A stretch of 64,000 nt of DNA, taken from NCBI GenBank assembly GCA_951813535.1, contig OX638345.1, positions 509,029-573,028 of the forward strand, read 5' to 3'. The position numbers and the translations under genes were made by a program. This stretch comes from an uncultured Dehalococcoidia bacterium. Lineage in GTDB: Bacteria > Chloroflexota > Dehalococcoidia > Lucifugimonadales > UBA3495. The notes below the pieces were generated by a model. That model ran no database searches and was not told the origin of the DNA. It was given only the letters and a program-made list of their open reading frames with translations. Shown piece after piece: positions 49,743 through 57,489 of the stretch (positions are counted from its first letter, which is position 1; every line of letters starts with the position of its first letter).

Positions 49743-50431
49743 CCGGTGGCCAATCCCGCCAGCCAGTTGACCACCGGGAGCAGGGTGGACCATAGGATCC
49801 CCGGTCGCAGCACGAAATCCGACGCCACCAACGCCACCAGCAACAGCGGCGCGAACCGCTGGAATCGCCGGTGCGTTTCCGCCGTTGATTCCGGGAGCAG
49901 GCCGGCCAGCGCACGATAGCCGGCCAATGGCGCCAGGGGCAGCACCTGGAACGCGGCCTGCATGAGGTTGTAGATGACCAACAACCCGACCACGTCGGAG
50001 ATGCCGGAGCGCAGGCCGCCCGTCATTACAAGGTTCAGGACGTCCGGCGACGGGTAGGTCCAACCCAGCAGGCCCGCCTTTACCGGCGACGCCAGCAGGA
50101 ACGCCACTGTAACGTTGCCCAGCGGGCCCGCGGCCGATACCGCGACCGATGGCCATCGCCCCTGCCGTCCCGGGGGCCCCGGCAACGGGCGACCCCAGCC
50201 GAATCCGGAAACCGTCGCCAGGATCATCCCGGCAATATCCAGATGACGCAGCGGGTTGCCGGAGAGGCGTCCCTGGGCCCGAGGCGCGGGGTCTCCCAAT
50301 GCGGTCGCCACCAGCGCCTGGAACCAGCCGTTGACCCAGATGGCGAAGGCGCCGGAAAAAGCGCAGAGCACCGCCAGGCGGACGAATGCCCCGATGTCGT
50401 CGGGCAGCAGGTTCGCGGATGATATCAGCAT
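49736..50431 (-). CDS. site-2 protease (M50) homologue lacking the catalytic motifs
   Basis: 231 residues, multi-spanning membrane protein. The family landmarks are present except the active site: NGWFQALVATALGDPAPRAQGRLSGNPLRHLD follows the usual HExxHAxxAxxxGDxxAxxxGRLxxNPxxHxD, with HExxH replaced by NGWFQ (34-38); the second motif NxxPxxPLDG is QVLPLAPLAG (162-171), losing Asn and Asp. So zinc binding and proteolysis should be lost while the fold and the GD...GR...NP...H.D core remain. Converges with the reductase gene, overlapping by 7 bp. Confidence 0.75.
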   Translation of the reverse strand: MLISSANLLPDDIGAFVRLAVLCAFSGAFAIWVNGWFQALVATALGDPAPRAQGRLSGNPLRHLDIAGMILATVSGFGWGRPLPGPPGRQGRWPSVAVSAAGPLGNVTVAFLLASPVKAGLLGWTYPSPDVLNLVMTGGLRSGISDVVGLLVIYNLMQAAFQVLPLAPLAGYRALAGLLPESTAETHRRFQRFAPLLLVALVASDFVLRPGILWSTLLPVVNWLAGLATGY

Positions 50432-50600
50432 GAGCGGCGGCTATTTTACGCCATAGCCGCCGCAACGCCCGCAGCCTGGCCGGCGAGTTATGGGATCATT
50501 CAACCGTGGTCAGCCCGGTTTAACGCACAGTGTGAAGGGCATCCAGGCCGACCATTGTCGAGCGGTACAGGCTACCGTGTTGTGGGGAACCGAAAGTCCC
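50432..50600. other. short intergenic gap
   Basis: No gene, clear promoter or terminator seen between the M50 homologue and the ferritin-like gene upstream. Confidence 0.4.
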
Positions 50601-51809
50601 CTAGGCCGGCTGCAGCACCGCAGCCAGGTCGGGATGCAGGCCGCTCTCCTGCTTCTGGATGCCCACGTAGTGCAGCCGGGCCAGGTACTGGCGCACGTAG
50701 TCCGTGCGCAGTTTGTTTACCGCGGTCATGCCCTCGGTCATCCCGGCAACTGATCCTCCGGCGATGATCGCCATGGCCTCCCACAGCACCGGGTCCTTCA
50801 TCTCGCCAGCCATGTCCTTCTCGATGGATCCGAGAATCCGCCGCAGCGACACGCCGAATTCAACGCCCTTGACGGCGACCGTGAGTTTCAGCATCGCCAT
50901 CCCATAGGCCATGTGCCGGGCCTTGTCCTGCAGGCACAGCCCGAAAAGCCTGCGATCAACGGCGTTGGTCGCGAAGTGCGTCCCAAACCGGTACAGGAGC
51001 ATGGTCAGCGTGCCCCGGGCGATGTACAGCGAAACGGAAACCTCCGGCCAACCGGCCCGGGTTTCCACCATGCGCCGGCTCACCATGCCGGGCGTTTCCA
51101 GTCCCAGCGCGCCGCCGTTGCACAGGGCTCGGTGCCGCATGGCTTCGAAGTGGCGCGCCGAGTCGAACTCCTGCGTGGCCAGGAACATCTTGGGCTCGAT
51201 GTAGGCGTAGTTCATCCGGTGCAGCCACAGGCCGATGGTGTCGATCTCGGCGGTGGCGTGCTGGCCCAGCTCGGTGCAGAGTTGGCACCAGGCGAGTTCC
51301 AGGGTTTCCGCCTGGTCCGGGATCTCATCCCATGGGATGTCCTGCATGGCGTTCCAGCGGCGCTGGATTGCTTCTTCGTACAGCCAGACCGAGTTGTCCG
51401 ACCACAGCTCGTCCTTGCGGTTCACCGAGTAGTTGTCGAGGCGGGGCATGCCCGGCGTGGCAAAGGACCCGCGCGGCATGCGGGTCATCTCGCGGCTCTC
51501 CTCGGGAATTTCCCCGTACAGGCCCACGTTGATCGCGTCTATCGTCAACCCGTGGGACGTCAGAGGCGCGCGTGTTCCCCACTGCCGGGTGTCCTTCATC
51601 CAGGGGAACCGGTCGGTCGGGGATGGGGGTGCCTCCGCTTCGGCGGGCGCCTCTACAGTCTCGGCGGCTTCGGGCTCGGCGGCCGTATTTTCAGCGACGT
51701 CCTGCTGGACGCGCTCAGCGGCCGACGACCGGTAGCTCCCGGTGGGATCGCTTTCGTCGACGGGCCCGGCCGGGTTGCTGCCGTTCTGCGGATCATTCTG
51801 CGTGGTCAT
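50601..51809 (-). CDS. ferritin-like/di-iron oxidase paralogue with lost metal ligands
   Basis: 402 residues. An acidic Ala/Glu/Pro tail (1-65) precedes a four-helix ferritin-like domain that aligns without gaps over the key helices to the gene at 52636: LYEEAIQRRWNAMQDIPW, the MFLATQEFDSARH helix, RALCNGG and QDKARHMAYG. The four glutamates expected to bind two irons (E, ExxH, E, ExxH) are replaced by Ala185, Ser217, Gly266 (approximate alignment) and Lys296; the histidines 220 and 299 remain. It should therefore not hold a di-iron site and may be a structural partner or regulator of the intact paralogue. Lies 35 bases downstream of the antitoxin gene, same strand. Confidence 0.75.
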   Translation of the reverse strand: MTTQNDPQNGSNPAGPVDESDPTGSYRSSAAERVQQDVAENTAAEPEAAETVEAPAEAEAPPSPTDRFPWMKDTRQWGTRAPLTSHGLTIDAINVGLYGEIPEESREMTRMPRGSFATPGMPRLDNYSVNRKDELWSDNSVWLYEEAIQRRWNAMQDIPWDEIPDQAETLELAWCQLCTELGQHATAEIDTIGLWLHRMNYAYIEPKMFLATQEFDSARHFEAMRHRALCNGGALGLETPGMVSRRMVETRAGWPEVSVSLYIARGTLTMLLYRFGTHFATNAVDRRLFGLCLQDKARHMAYGMAMLKLTVAVKGVEFGVSLRRILGSIEKDMAGEMKDPVLWEAMAIIAGGSVAGMTEGMTAVNKLRTDYVRQYLARLHYVGIQKQESGLHPDLAAVLQPA

Positions 51810-51844
51810 AGTGCCTCACTTAGGTAATGGGCTTGTTGGCTCAA

Positions 51845-52213
51845 TCATACTGCCGAGCGGTCGGCCTCATCCTCATGCTGGTATTTGCGGAGCAGGCGGC
51901 CAAAGCACCAATCCGTCCATTCCTCTTTCCTGCCGCCCGTCTTTTCCCAATTCCGGGCCAGCGTAGCCCGGTATCTAGCCTCGAGGTTGAGCCAGAACTG
52001 TGCCGGTATGCCCAAAGTGATCTCCAAGCTGGCGGCGATGTCGGGAGTGATGGCGCGTTCTCCGACGATAAGTTCGTTCACGGCTTCCACACGCAAGCCG
52101 AGCGAAGACGCGAGCTCCTGTGGCGATATGCCACGGAACTCAATCTCTTCCAGCAAGCCTTCGCCGGGCGGAATTGCCCAATCGGAATAGAGCTGTTCGT
52201 TGCTAGTCGTCAT
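51845..52213 (-). CDS. higA: HigA-family antitoxin (XRE-type DNA-binding)
   Basis: 122 residues. Helix-turn-helix domain with IPPGEGLLEEIEFRGISPQELA, VEAVNELIVGERAITPDIA and LGIPAQFWLNLEARYRATLA, the standard wording of HigA/VapI antitoxins. Neutralises the toxin and represses the operon. It overlaps the upstream toxin gene by 11 bp; toxin first, antitoxin second is the HigBA order. Longer than usual by a C-terminal Trp/Glu-rich tail. Confidence 0.88.
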   Translation of the reverse strand: MTTSNEQLYSDWAIPPGEGLLEEIEFRGISPQELASSLGLRVEAVNELIVGERAITPDIAASLEITLGIPAQFWLNLEARYRATLARNWEKTGGRKEEWTDWCFGRLLRKYQHEDEADRSAV

Positions 52214-52502
52214 AGTGGTTGCTCACTTCCTCGATGGTGATGCTTTGCGCCGTGTCACCTTGCGTCACAATAAGACGCCACCTTCCCGTCAAGTAGATTG
52301 AAAATTCGCCAGTTCGCGATCCCCGCAAAGGATGCAACCGCAAACGCCTCACATCATAGAGTTGGTGAAAATATGCGGCTTCATAGAGATTCTCCACACG
52401 ATCAGCGTAACGTCTGCCCACTGTATGGCCCCAATCCATGACAGCCCGAGATGGATCCTCGTAATTCCGCTGCAATTGTCTGGTGCGGAAAGTCACCTGC
52501 AT
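52203..52502 (-). CDS. higB: HigB-family toxin (RelE/ParE superfamily)
   Basis: 99 residues. RelE fold: MQVTFRTRQLQRNYEDPSRAVMDWG, LRLHPLRGSRTGEFSIYL and GRWRLIVTQ...ITIEEVSNHYDD. HigB toxins cleave mRNA on ribosomes. The conserved Arg in GRWRLI is present, so likely active. First gene of the pair; sits between the two ferritin-like genes. Confidence 0.85.
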   Translation of the reverse strand: MQVTFRTRQLQRNYEDPSRAVMDWGHTVGRRYADRVENLYEAAYFHQLYDVRRLRLHPLRGSRTGEFSIYLTGRWRLIVTQGDTAQSITIEEVSNHYDD

Positions 52503-52574
52503 CGTGCATCAGCGAGTAGCAGCGTATCGGACCGGTCGGATGTCGGTAAATTCCAGAGCGCCACTGAAATACTC

Positions 52575-52607
52575 GACGGCCCGCCGACCTCAGGACGACG
52601 GGCCGTC
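52575..52607 (-). terminator. GC-rich hairpin downstream of the intact di-iron gene
   Basis: A 9-bp perfect stem GACGGCCCG / CGGGCCGTC. Only a weak T-tract follows on the minus strand. It could end the 52636 transcript or form part of the HigBA leader. Confidence 0.5.
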
Positions 52608-52635
52608 GGCATTCCAGCGCCGATTGTAGAGCAAG

Positions 52636-53733
52636 TTACGCCGCTGCCTGGTAGACCTCCAGCAGCGCCGGGTTCACGCGGCCGTTCTCGATGCGGTCGT
52701 CGAAGCCACAGGACTTCAACCGCTGGAAGTATTCCTTGACCTGCCGCTGGCGGATGGCGGCCAGGATCTTCTGGCCCTCGTCGGCCTTGTCCGCGCCGCC
52801 GCCCAGCAGGATGGCCAGCGACTCGGCGGTCAGGTTGGCGCTGCGGGCCGCGGGGTTCTCGCCGCCGTTGCCCGTGGCCTGCCGATCCTCAGCCTCGTCG
52901 AGGTAGGCATGGACCTCTTCCCGCCGTTCCGGCACGCACTCGTTCATGTAGCGGGCGTGCAGCACGCCGAAGGCCACGTGACGCGCCTCGTCCTGGGCCG
53001 CTCGCCGGTAGATGGCCTTCTCGGCGTCGTTGTACGCCATGAGTTCGCCCAGGCGGAACAGGGTCAGCACGTTGCCCTCGCCGACGATGTGCAGCCGGCT
53101 GGAAAGCTCGGTGAACTCGCGGGCGTTGTCGGTGCTGCCGCCAGTCACGTCGCTCACGGAGTCGATCATCCGCATCAGGCCGCCGCCGTTGGCCAGCGCC
53201 CGCTTGCGGAACACTTCCATGTGCCGCGACTCGTCCATCACCTGGGTCAGCAGGAACATCCGCACCTCGTGGTAGTCCGGCGACATCTGCGCGATGAACC
53301 GGCCCGGCACGTCGGCGGCCACGAACTCGACCTGCGCGAAGAAGGTGGCCAACTGGCACTGCGCGGCCTCGATATCATCGGGCAGCGGGCGCAGCGTCTC
53401 CCACGGAATGTCGGTGGCGGAGGACCACTGCCGCGAGACGGCTTCCTGATACAGCTTGGTCAGGTTGAAGCCCCACACTTCCTTCTTGTCACGGAAGGTG
53501 TAAGCGGAGAACTGCGGAACGCCTTCCCGGGGAATCGCGCCGCGGGTCCGCTGGGTCTGGTTGGGCGACTCGTCCAGCAGGTCGCCGGTATATTGCGCCA
53601 GCGTGGGGTCGTGCGCCAATTCGTCCTCAGCGCCGGGGACCTGGTCCTTGATCTGCTGGAGCCACGACAGGCTGAAGCCGTTCTGCAGCGCCTGTTCCAT
53701 CTCGACAGTGGTGCGGTCTTGCAAAGTAGCCAT
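52636..53733 (-). CDS. ferritin-like/di-iron oxidase, metal site intact
   Basis: 365 residues from ATG 53733 (AAGGA six bases upstream). Four-helix ferritin-like domain with a full set of ligands: Glu136, Glu168-x-x-His171 (MDESRH), Glu219 (VGEG) and Glu249-x-x-His252 (QDEARH). This pattern fits di-iron oxygenases/oxidases of the AurF or R2-like-oxidase broad group; the substrate cannot be told. A paralogue lacking the ligands is encoded 0.8 kb downstream, beyond the HigBA genes. Confidence 0.75.
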   Translation of the reverse strand: MATLQDRTTVEMEQALQNGFSLSWLQQIKDQVPGAEDELAHDPTLAQYTGDLLDESPNQTQRTRGAIPREGVPQFSAYTFRDKKEVWGFNLTKLYQEAVSRQWSSATDIPWETLRPLPDDIEAAQCQLATFFAQVEFVAADVPGRFIAQMSPDYHEVRMFLLTQVMDESRHMEVFRKRALANGGGLMRMIDSVSDVTGGSTDNAREFTELSSRLHIVGEGNVLTLFRLGELMAYNDAEKAIYRRAAQDEARHVAFGVLHARYMNECVPERREEVHAYLDEAEDRQATGNGGENPAARSANLTAESLAILLGGGADKADEGQKILAAIRQRQVKEYFQRLKSCGFDDRIENGRVNPALLEVYQAAA

Positions 53734-53884
53734 AGATAGTCCTTCTTCGCCGAGGGCGACGGAATTATGCCCGCAATGTACCTGACGGCGCGGGGAAGCG
53801 TCAAGCGTGGTGTCGTGGGAGTTCGTTGCGGGAATTTGCCTAGCCTGATATTCTCCGTGGTAGATCAAACATTCTATTGAGGCT

Positions 53885-54790
53885 GTGACATTGATTAACG
53901 AAGCAATCCATCCCGAGCGTTCTTGGACGGAGGAAAAGCTACAAATTCTCGAAGGCTACTTGAAGGCCTACACGACCGCACTGAAGAACCGAGATTTTCA
54001 TCTCACGTACGTGGATGCATTTGCTGGCACCGGGTATGTCAGCCGTGACGCAACGCAAAGCCTAGCGACTTGGGGTGATGACCTTGATGACATGTCGAGG
54101 GATGTCTTGCAAGGTTCTACACGACGGGCGATCGCAGTCAACGACAAGCCGTTCGACAGTTTTATATTTGTGGAACAAAACCCTGAACATGCAGCGGCTC
54201 TGCTCAGAATGCAGCACGAATTCGGAGAACGTGACATTAAAGTTGAGCGGGCAGAGGCCAACGGATTTCTACAAATGTGGTGCGATGCCCAAAATCGCCT
54301 ACTCGGGATCCCTTGGGATAAGCCAGGGAACCGCCAGCGTGCCGTCGTGTTCCTCGATCCTTTTGCCACACAAGTCGAATGGCAAACCGTATCGTCCATC
54401 GCAAGAACACAATCCATTGACCTATGGATTTTATTCCCGCTGTCTGCGATCACGAGGATATTGCCTCGCAACCGCCAGCCAGACGAAAGCTATGCTGCAA
54501 CCCTTGATAGGATTTACGGAAGTGACGAATGGCGTACCCTGTATCAAACCAGAGTCCGGCGGACGCTGTTCGGTGATGAATTAGAGACCATTCGTGCCGA
54601 GCAAGAGGCTATTGTGCAGCTATATTTGGAAAGGCTGAGTTCCGTTTTCGGCGCGGTTTCACCATCACCAAAATGGTTTAATAATTCGCGCAATTCTCCG
54701 CTGTTTGCGTTCATGTTCGCTGCAGCCAACCCAGGTCGCGGTGGTCGGATAGCTCTCGACATCGCCAACCACCTGTTGAGAAATTGGTAA
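53885..54790 (+). CDS. tcmP: three-Cys-motif partner protein TcmP
   Basis: 301 residues from GTG 53885 (a TTG two codons on has better GAGG spacing). Matches, from memory, the 'three-Cys-motif partner' family: an N-terminal WTEEKLQILEGYLKAYTTALK, a methyltransferase-like DAFAGTGYV loop and a later FLDPFATQVEW acidic motif, suggesting a Rossmann-type AdoMet enzyme. It is always described next to a three-Cys-motif (Gp37/Gp68-like, DUF5131) protein, as here three bases downstream. Its GC content is visibly lower than the neighbourhood, a sign of transfer. Function unknown. Confidence 0.8.
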   Translation: MTLINEAIHPERSWTEEKLQILEGYLKAYTTALKNRDFHLTYVDAFAGTGYVSRDATQSLATWGDDLDDMSRDVLQGSTRRAIAVNDKPFDSFIFVEQNPEHAAALLRMQHEFGERDIKVERAEANGFLQMWCDAQNRLLGIPWDKPGNRQRAVVFLDPFATQVEWQTVSSIARTQSIDLWILFPLSAITRILPRNRQPDESYAATLDRIYGSDEWRTLYQTRVRRTLFGDELETIRAEQEAIVQLYLERLSSVFGAVSPSPKWFNNSRNSPLFAFMFAAANPGRGGRIALDIANHLLRNW

Positions 54791-54793
54791 CCC

Positions 54794-55528
54794 ATGGCAG
54801 CATCAAAAATCGAGTGGACCGACGCCACCTGGAACCCGGTGACTGGCTGCAACAAGATCAGCCCGGGTTGCAAGAACTGCTACGCTGAGCGCCTTTCCAA
54901 GCGGCTCAAGGCCACCGGAATGGAGAAATACCGGAACGGCTTCGACGTGACCCTGCACCCTGACACGCTGGAAATTCCCCTGCGCTGGCGTAAGCCCCGC
55001 TCCATCTTCGTCAATTCAATGAGCGACCTTTTTCATGACGAGGTGCCCGACGAGTTCATCGCCCAGGTTTTCGACGTGATGATCCGCGCCCACTGGCATC
55101 GCTATCAGGTTCTCACCAAGCGCCCGGAACGTGCGGCCAGCTTGAGCTCGCAGCTACCGTGGCCTACCCAGGTCTGGATGGGCGCCAGCGTGGAATCGCA
55201 GGACTACGCCCACCGGATTGACCTGCTGCGCGACACCGACGCGGCCATCAAATTCCTCTCGCTGGAACCGTTGCTCGGCCCCTTGCCCAACCTGGATCTC
55301 TCGGGTATCGATTGGGTTATCGTGGGCGGCGAATCCGGCCCGGGAGCGCGGCCTATGGAGGGTGATTGGGCCCGTGACATTCGCGACCAGTGCAAAGAGG
55401 CGGGCGTCGCTTTCCACTTCAAGCAATGGGGTGGTGTGTTCAAGAAACGCCACGGCCGGGTGCTCGACGGCAGAACTTGGGATGAAATGCCGCTGTTACA
55501 ATCAGAACGGATGGATACAGGGGAGTAA
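54794..55528 (+). CDS. phage Gp37/Gp68-like (DUF5131) three-Cys-motif protein
   Basis: 244 residues, partner of TcmP. N-terminal [20 protein letters not shown] with Cys19, Cys26 and Cys29 (Cx6CxxC), the cluster-binding-like motif of the family and reminiscent of radical-AdoMet or iron-sulfur proteins. Further family blocks: [65 protein letters not shown], and FHFKQWGG. Full length. Ends 16 bases before the left end of the insertion sequence. Confidence 0.85.
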   Translation: MAASKIEWTDATWNPVTGCNKISPGCKNCYAERLSKRLKATGMEKYRNGFDVTLHPDTLEIPLRWRKPRSIFVNSMSDLFHDEVPDEFIAQVFDVMIRAHWHRYQVLTKRPERAASLSSQLPWPTQVWMGASVESQDYAHRIDLLRDTDAAIKFLSLEPLLGPLPNLDLSGIDWVIVGGESGPGARPMEGDWARDIRDQCKEAGVAFHFKQWGGVFKKRHGRVLDGRTWDEMPLLQSERMDTGE

Positions 55529-55544
55529 CCATTATGGATTGGCA

Positions 55545-55560
55545 AGCTGGACTTTGTACA
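55545..55560 (+). repeat. IS outer left inverted repeat
   Basis: AGCTGGACTTTGTACA; pairs with 57173-57188. Confidence 0.7.
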
Positions 55561-55614
55561 TTGGGCCGATGAGTGAGAAGGCCCCGCCCAGCTGGACGCA
55601 TTTTTCGGCCAGGA

Positions 55615-55654
55615 AGTTTTCGAATGTCAGCACTCAGCGCTCGACTTTGTACAA
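55615..55654 (+). repeat. IS inner left inverted repeat
   Basis: About 40 bp, starting AGTTTTCGAATGT and ending CGCTCGACTTTGTACAA. It pairs with 57079-57118 with few mismatches. Confidence 0.8.
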
Positions 55655-55713
55655 AAACTAGAAAAGTTATAAGGACAGGGTAAGCTTGACCAAATCACCA
55701 CAAGAGGTCAAGC

Positions 55714-57078
55714 ATGTCCTCCCTGCCCACCGTCATTGTAACCGTGCTGTTCCCCTTTGAGCACCTGTTCGACCGCAGGACCTGGCGCAAGGCCCAACTC
55801 CTGGTGGTGGGTGCGATCCTTTCTCCTGGCAAGCGCACGGTATCGTCCGCGCTGAGCATCCTGGGGATTGGCCAGAGCGGAGACTTCGCCGTCTTTCACC
55901 AGGTGCTCAACCGGGCCCGGTGGCAGCCGCTGCAACTGAGCCGGGTGCTGTTGCTGCTGCTGATTGGCCGCTTGGGTTCATCCACCGAGCCCCTGGTGTT
56001 CGGCATCGACGAGACGGTGGAGCGACGCTGGGGCCCAAAGATTGCGGCCAAGGGGAGGTATCGGGACCCGGTGCGCTCCACCGACGACCAGGTGGTGATG
56101 ACTCCCGGACTGCAATGGGTCAGCCTGATGCTGCTGACCCGTATCGGGTGGGCCGGTCGCCACTGGGCGTTGCCCTTCCTGACCGCGCTGGTACCGTCGA
56201 ACCGCTATGACTGGCTCAAGGGTCGTCGCCATAAGCGGTTCACCGACTACGCTCAGCAGATGCTGGACTGTCTGCGTCGGTGGCTGCCGGATCGGGACCT
56301 GGTGGTAGTCTGCGACGGCGGCTACGCCAAGCGTGATTTCCTGCTCCACTGCCAGAGCATGTCCAAGCCTATTGTCGTCATAACCAAACTGCGCAAAGAC
56401 GCGTCCCTGTACCAGCCAGCGCCGCCGCGACGGCCCGGTCAGATCGGCCGGCCCCGGGTGGTGGGAGCGCGACTGCCCAGTCCCACCGCGGTGCTGGACG
56501 ATCCCGCCACCCCATGGACCCCCTGCCGTGCCACCACATCCGACGGCGCCGATCTCATGATCGAGCTGACTTCTGGCGTGGCGCTGTGGTACCGCGGCGG
56601 CTATCCGTCGGTCCATCTGCGCTGGGTCGTGGTCCGGCACCTTGAAGAACCCCTGGGCCCCCACGCTTTGCTGTGCACCGACATCGACGCCGATCCCCTG
56701 CAGATCGTGCAGTGGTATCTGCTGCGTTGGCAGGTCGAGGTGACCTTCGAGGAACTGCGGGCTCACTTGGGCATGGAAACCCAGCGCCAGTGGTCCGAGC
56801 GTGCCATCGCCAGAACCACCCCCGCACTCTTTGGTTTGTTCAGCCTGGTGACCCTGGCGGCGGATGTCTTGATTGAACAGCAGGGCGGCATAGTGCCGCG
56901 GACCACGGCATGGTATGCCAAAACCAACCCCACTTTCGCCGACGCCATCGCCCTGGTCAGGCGACACATCTGGGCACAGCAGGAGACTTTTGCCACGTCC
57001 GAGCCCAACTCTGAACTGATAAAACTCCCACGCGGGACATACCGCAGGATGATCGAGACCCTCGCTTATGCTGCCTGA
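55714..57078 (+). CDS. DDE transposase (IS701/IS4-like)
   Basis: 454 residues. RNase-H-type catalytic acids: Asp in GIDETVERRWGP (~100), Asp in VVVCDGGYAKRD (~207) and Glu in VEVTFEELRAHLGMETQRQWSE (~345, with the Y/W-x-x-R spacing seen in IS4-superfamily enzymes: YLLRWQVEVTFEELR). N-terminal helical domain with SPGKRTVSSALSILGIG typical of IS701. Appears intact, so the element may be active. Confidence 0.9.
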   Translation: MSSLPTVIVTVLFPFEHLFDRRTWRKAQLLVVGAILSPGKRTVSSALSILGIGQSGDFAVFHQVLNRARWQPLQLSRVLLLLLIGRLGSSTEPLVFGIDETVERRWGPKIAAKGRYRDPVRSTDDQVVMTPGLQWVSLMLLTRIGWAGRHWALPFLTALVPSNRYDWLKGRRHKRFTDYAQQMLDCLRRWLPDRDLVVVCDGGYAKRDFLLHCQSMSKPIVVITKLRKDASLYQPAPPRRPGQIGRPRVVGARLPSPTAVLDDPATPWTPCRATTSDGADLMIELTSGVALWYRGGYPSVHLRWVVVRHLEEPLGPHALLCTDIDADPLQIVQWYLLRWQVEVTFEELRAHLGMETQRQWSERAIARTTPALFGLFSLVTLAADVLIEQQGGIVPRTTAWYAKTNPTFADAIALVRRHIWAQQETFATSEPNSELIKLPRGTYRRMIETLAYAA

Positions 57079-57118
57079 TTGTACAAACTCGAGCGCTCAG
57101 CGCCCACATTGGAAAACT
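57079..57118 (-). repeat. IS inner right inverted repeat
   Basis: Starts at the transposase stop: TTGTACAAACTCGAGCGCT through GGAAAACT. Reverse complement of the inner left repeat with a few changes. Confidence 0.8.
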
Positions 57119-57172
57119 CGTGGAGTTCAGCCGGTACCGAGAGTGCGCACGTTCGGCCTCAAACCCAAGCTT

Positions 57173-57188
57173 TGTACAAAGTCGAGCT
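57173..57188 (-). repeat. IS outer right inverted repeat
   Basis: TGTACAAAGTCGAGCT; pairs with 55545-55560. Confidence 0.7.
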
Positions 57189-57489
57189 AACTGGTCGGAG
57201 TACGTGAAGCTGCACCGGAATCCACATTCCGGAATTGAACCGTACGATCAGCGGGCAGTTCGCTGGAGTTAGACTATCCGGCGGCGGGCAGGTTCACCGG
57301 GCCATTATTGGCCGGTCATTTCTGCGGGATTTCGTCCTTCACCACGACGGCCGTACTGGGGAGGTCACGCCGAGTGACCATTGAGGGTCACTAGCGACGG
57401 TGTCCCTTGCCATTCCCATCGCATGGTGGCAACCTTGCGGCCAGCCCAATCGGCTCGGCCACGACCGCGCCGCCACGGAGGGAATAGCA
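57189..57489. other. intergenic region between the insertion sequence and the cyclase gene
   Basis: About 300 bp with no supported gene. No convincing promoter or repeat was seen; the frame open from 57400 is the unused extension of the cyclase gene. Confidence 0.45.

Larger units (their letters stand above)
55545..57188 (+). mobile_element. insertion sequence with nested inverted ends, IS701/IS4-like
   Basis: About 1.64 kb. Outer inverted repeats AGCT(G/C)GACTTTGTACA lie at 55545-55560 and 57173-57188 (15/16 matching). Inner inverted repeats of ~40 bp lie at 55615-55654 and 57079-57118 and carry the same CGACTTTGTACAA-like core. Outer and inner cores are 93 bp apart on both sides. One transposase gene fills the middle. 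AGCT flanks both outer cores and could be either part of the inverted repeat or a 4-bp target duplication. If only the inner repeats are the true ends, the element is ~1.5 kb. Confidence 0.75.
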
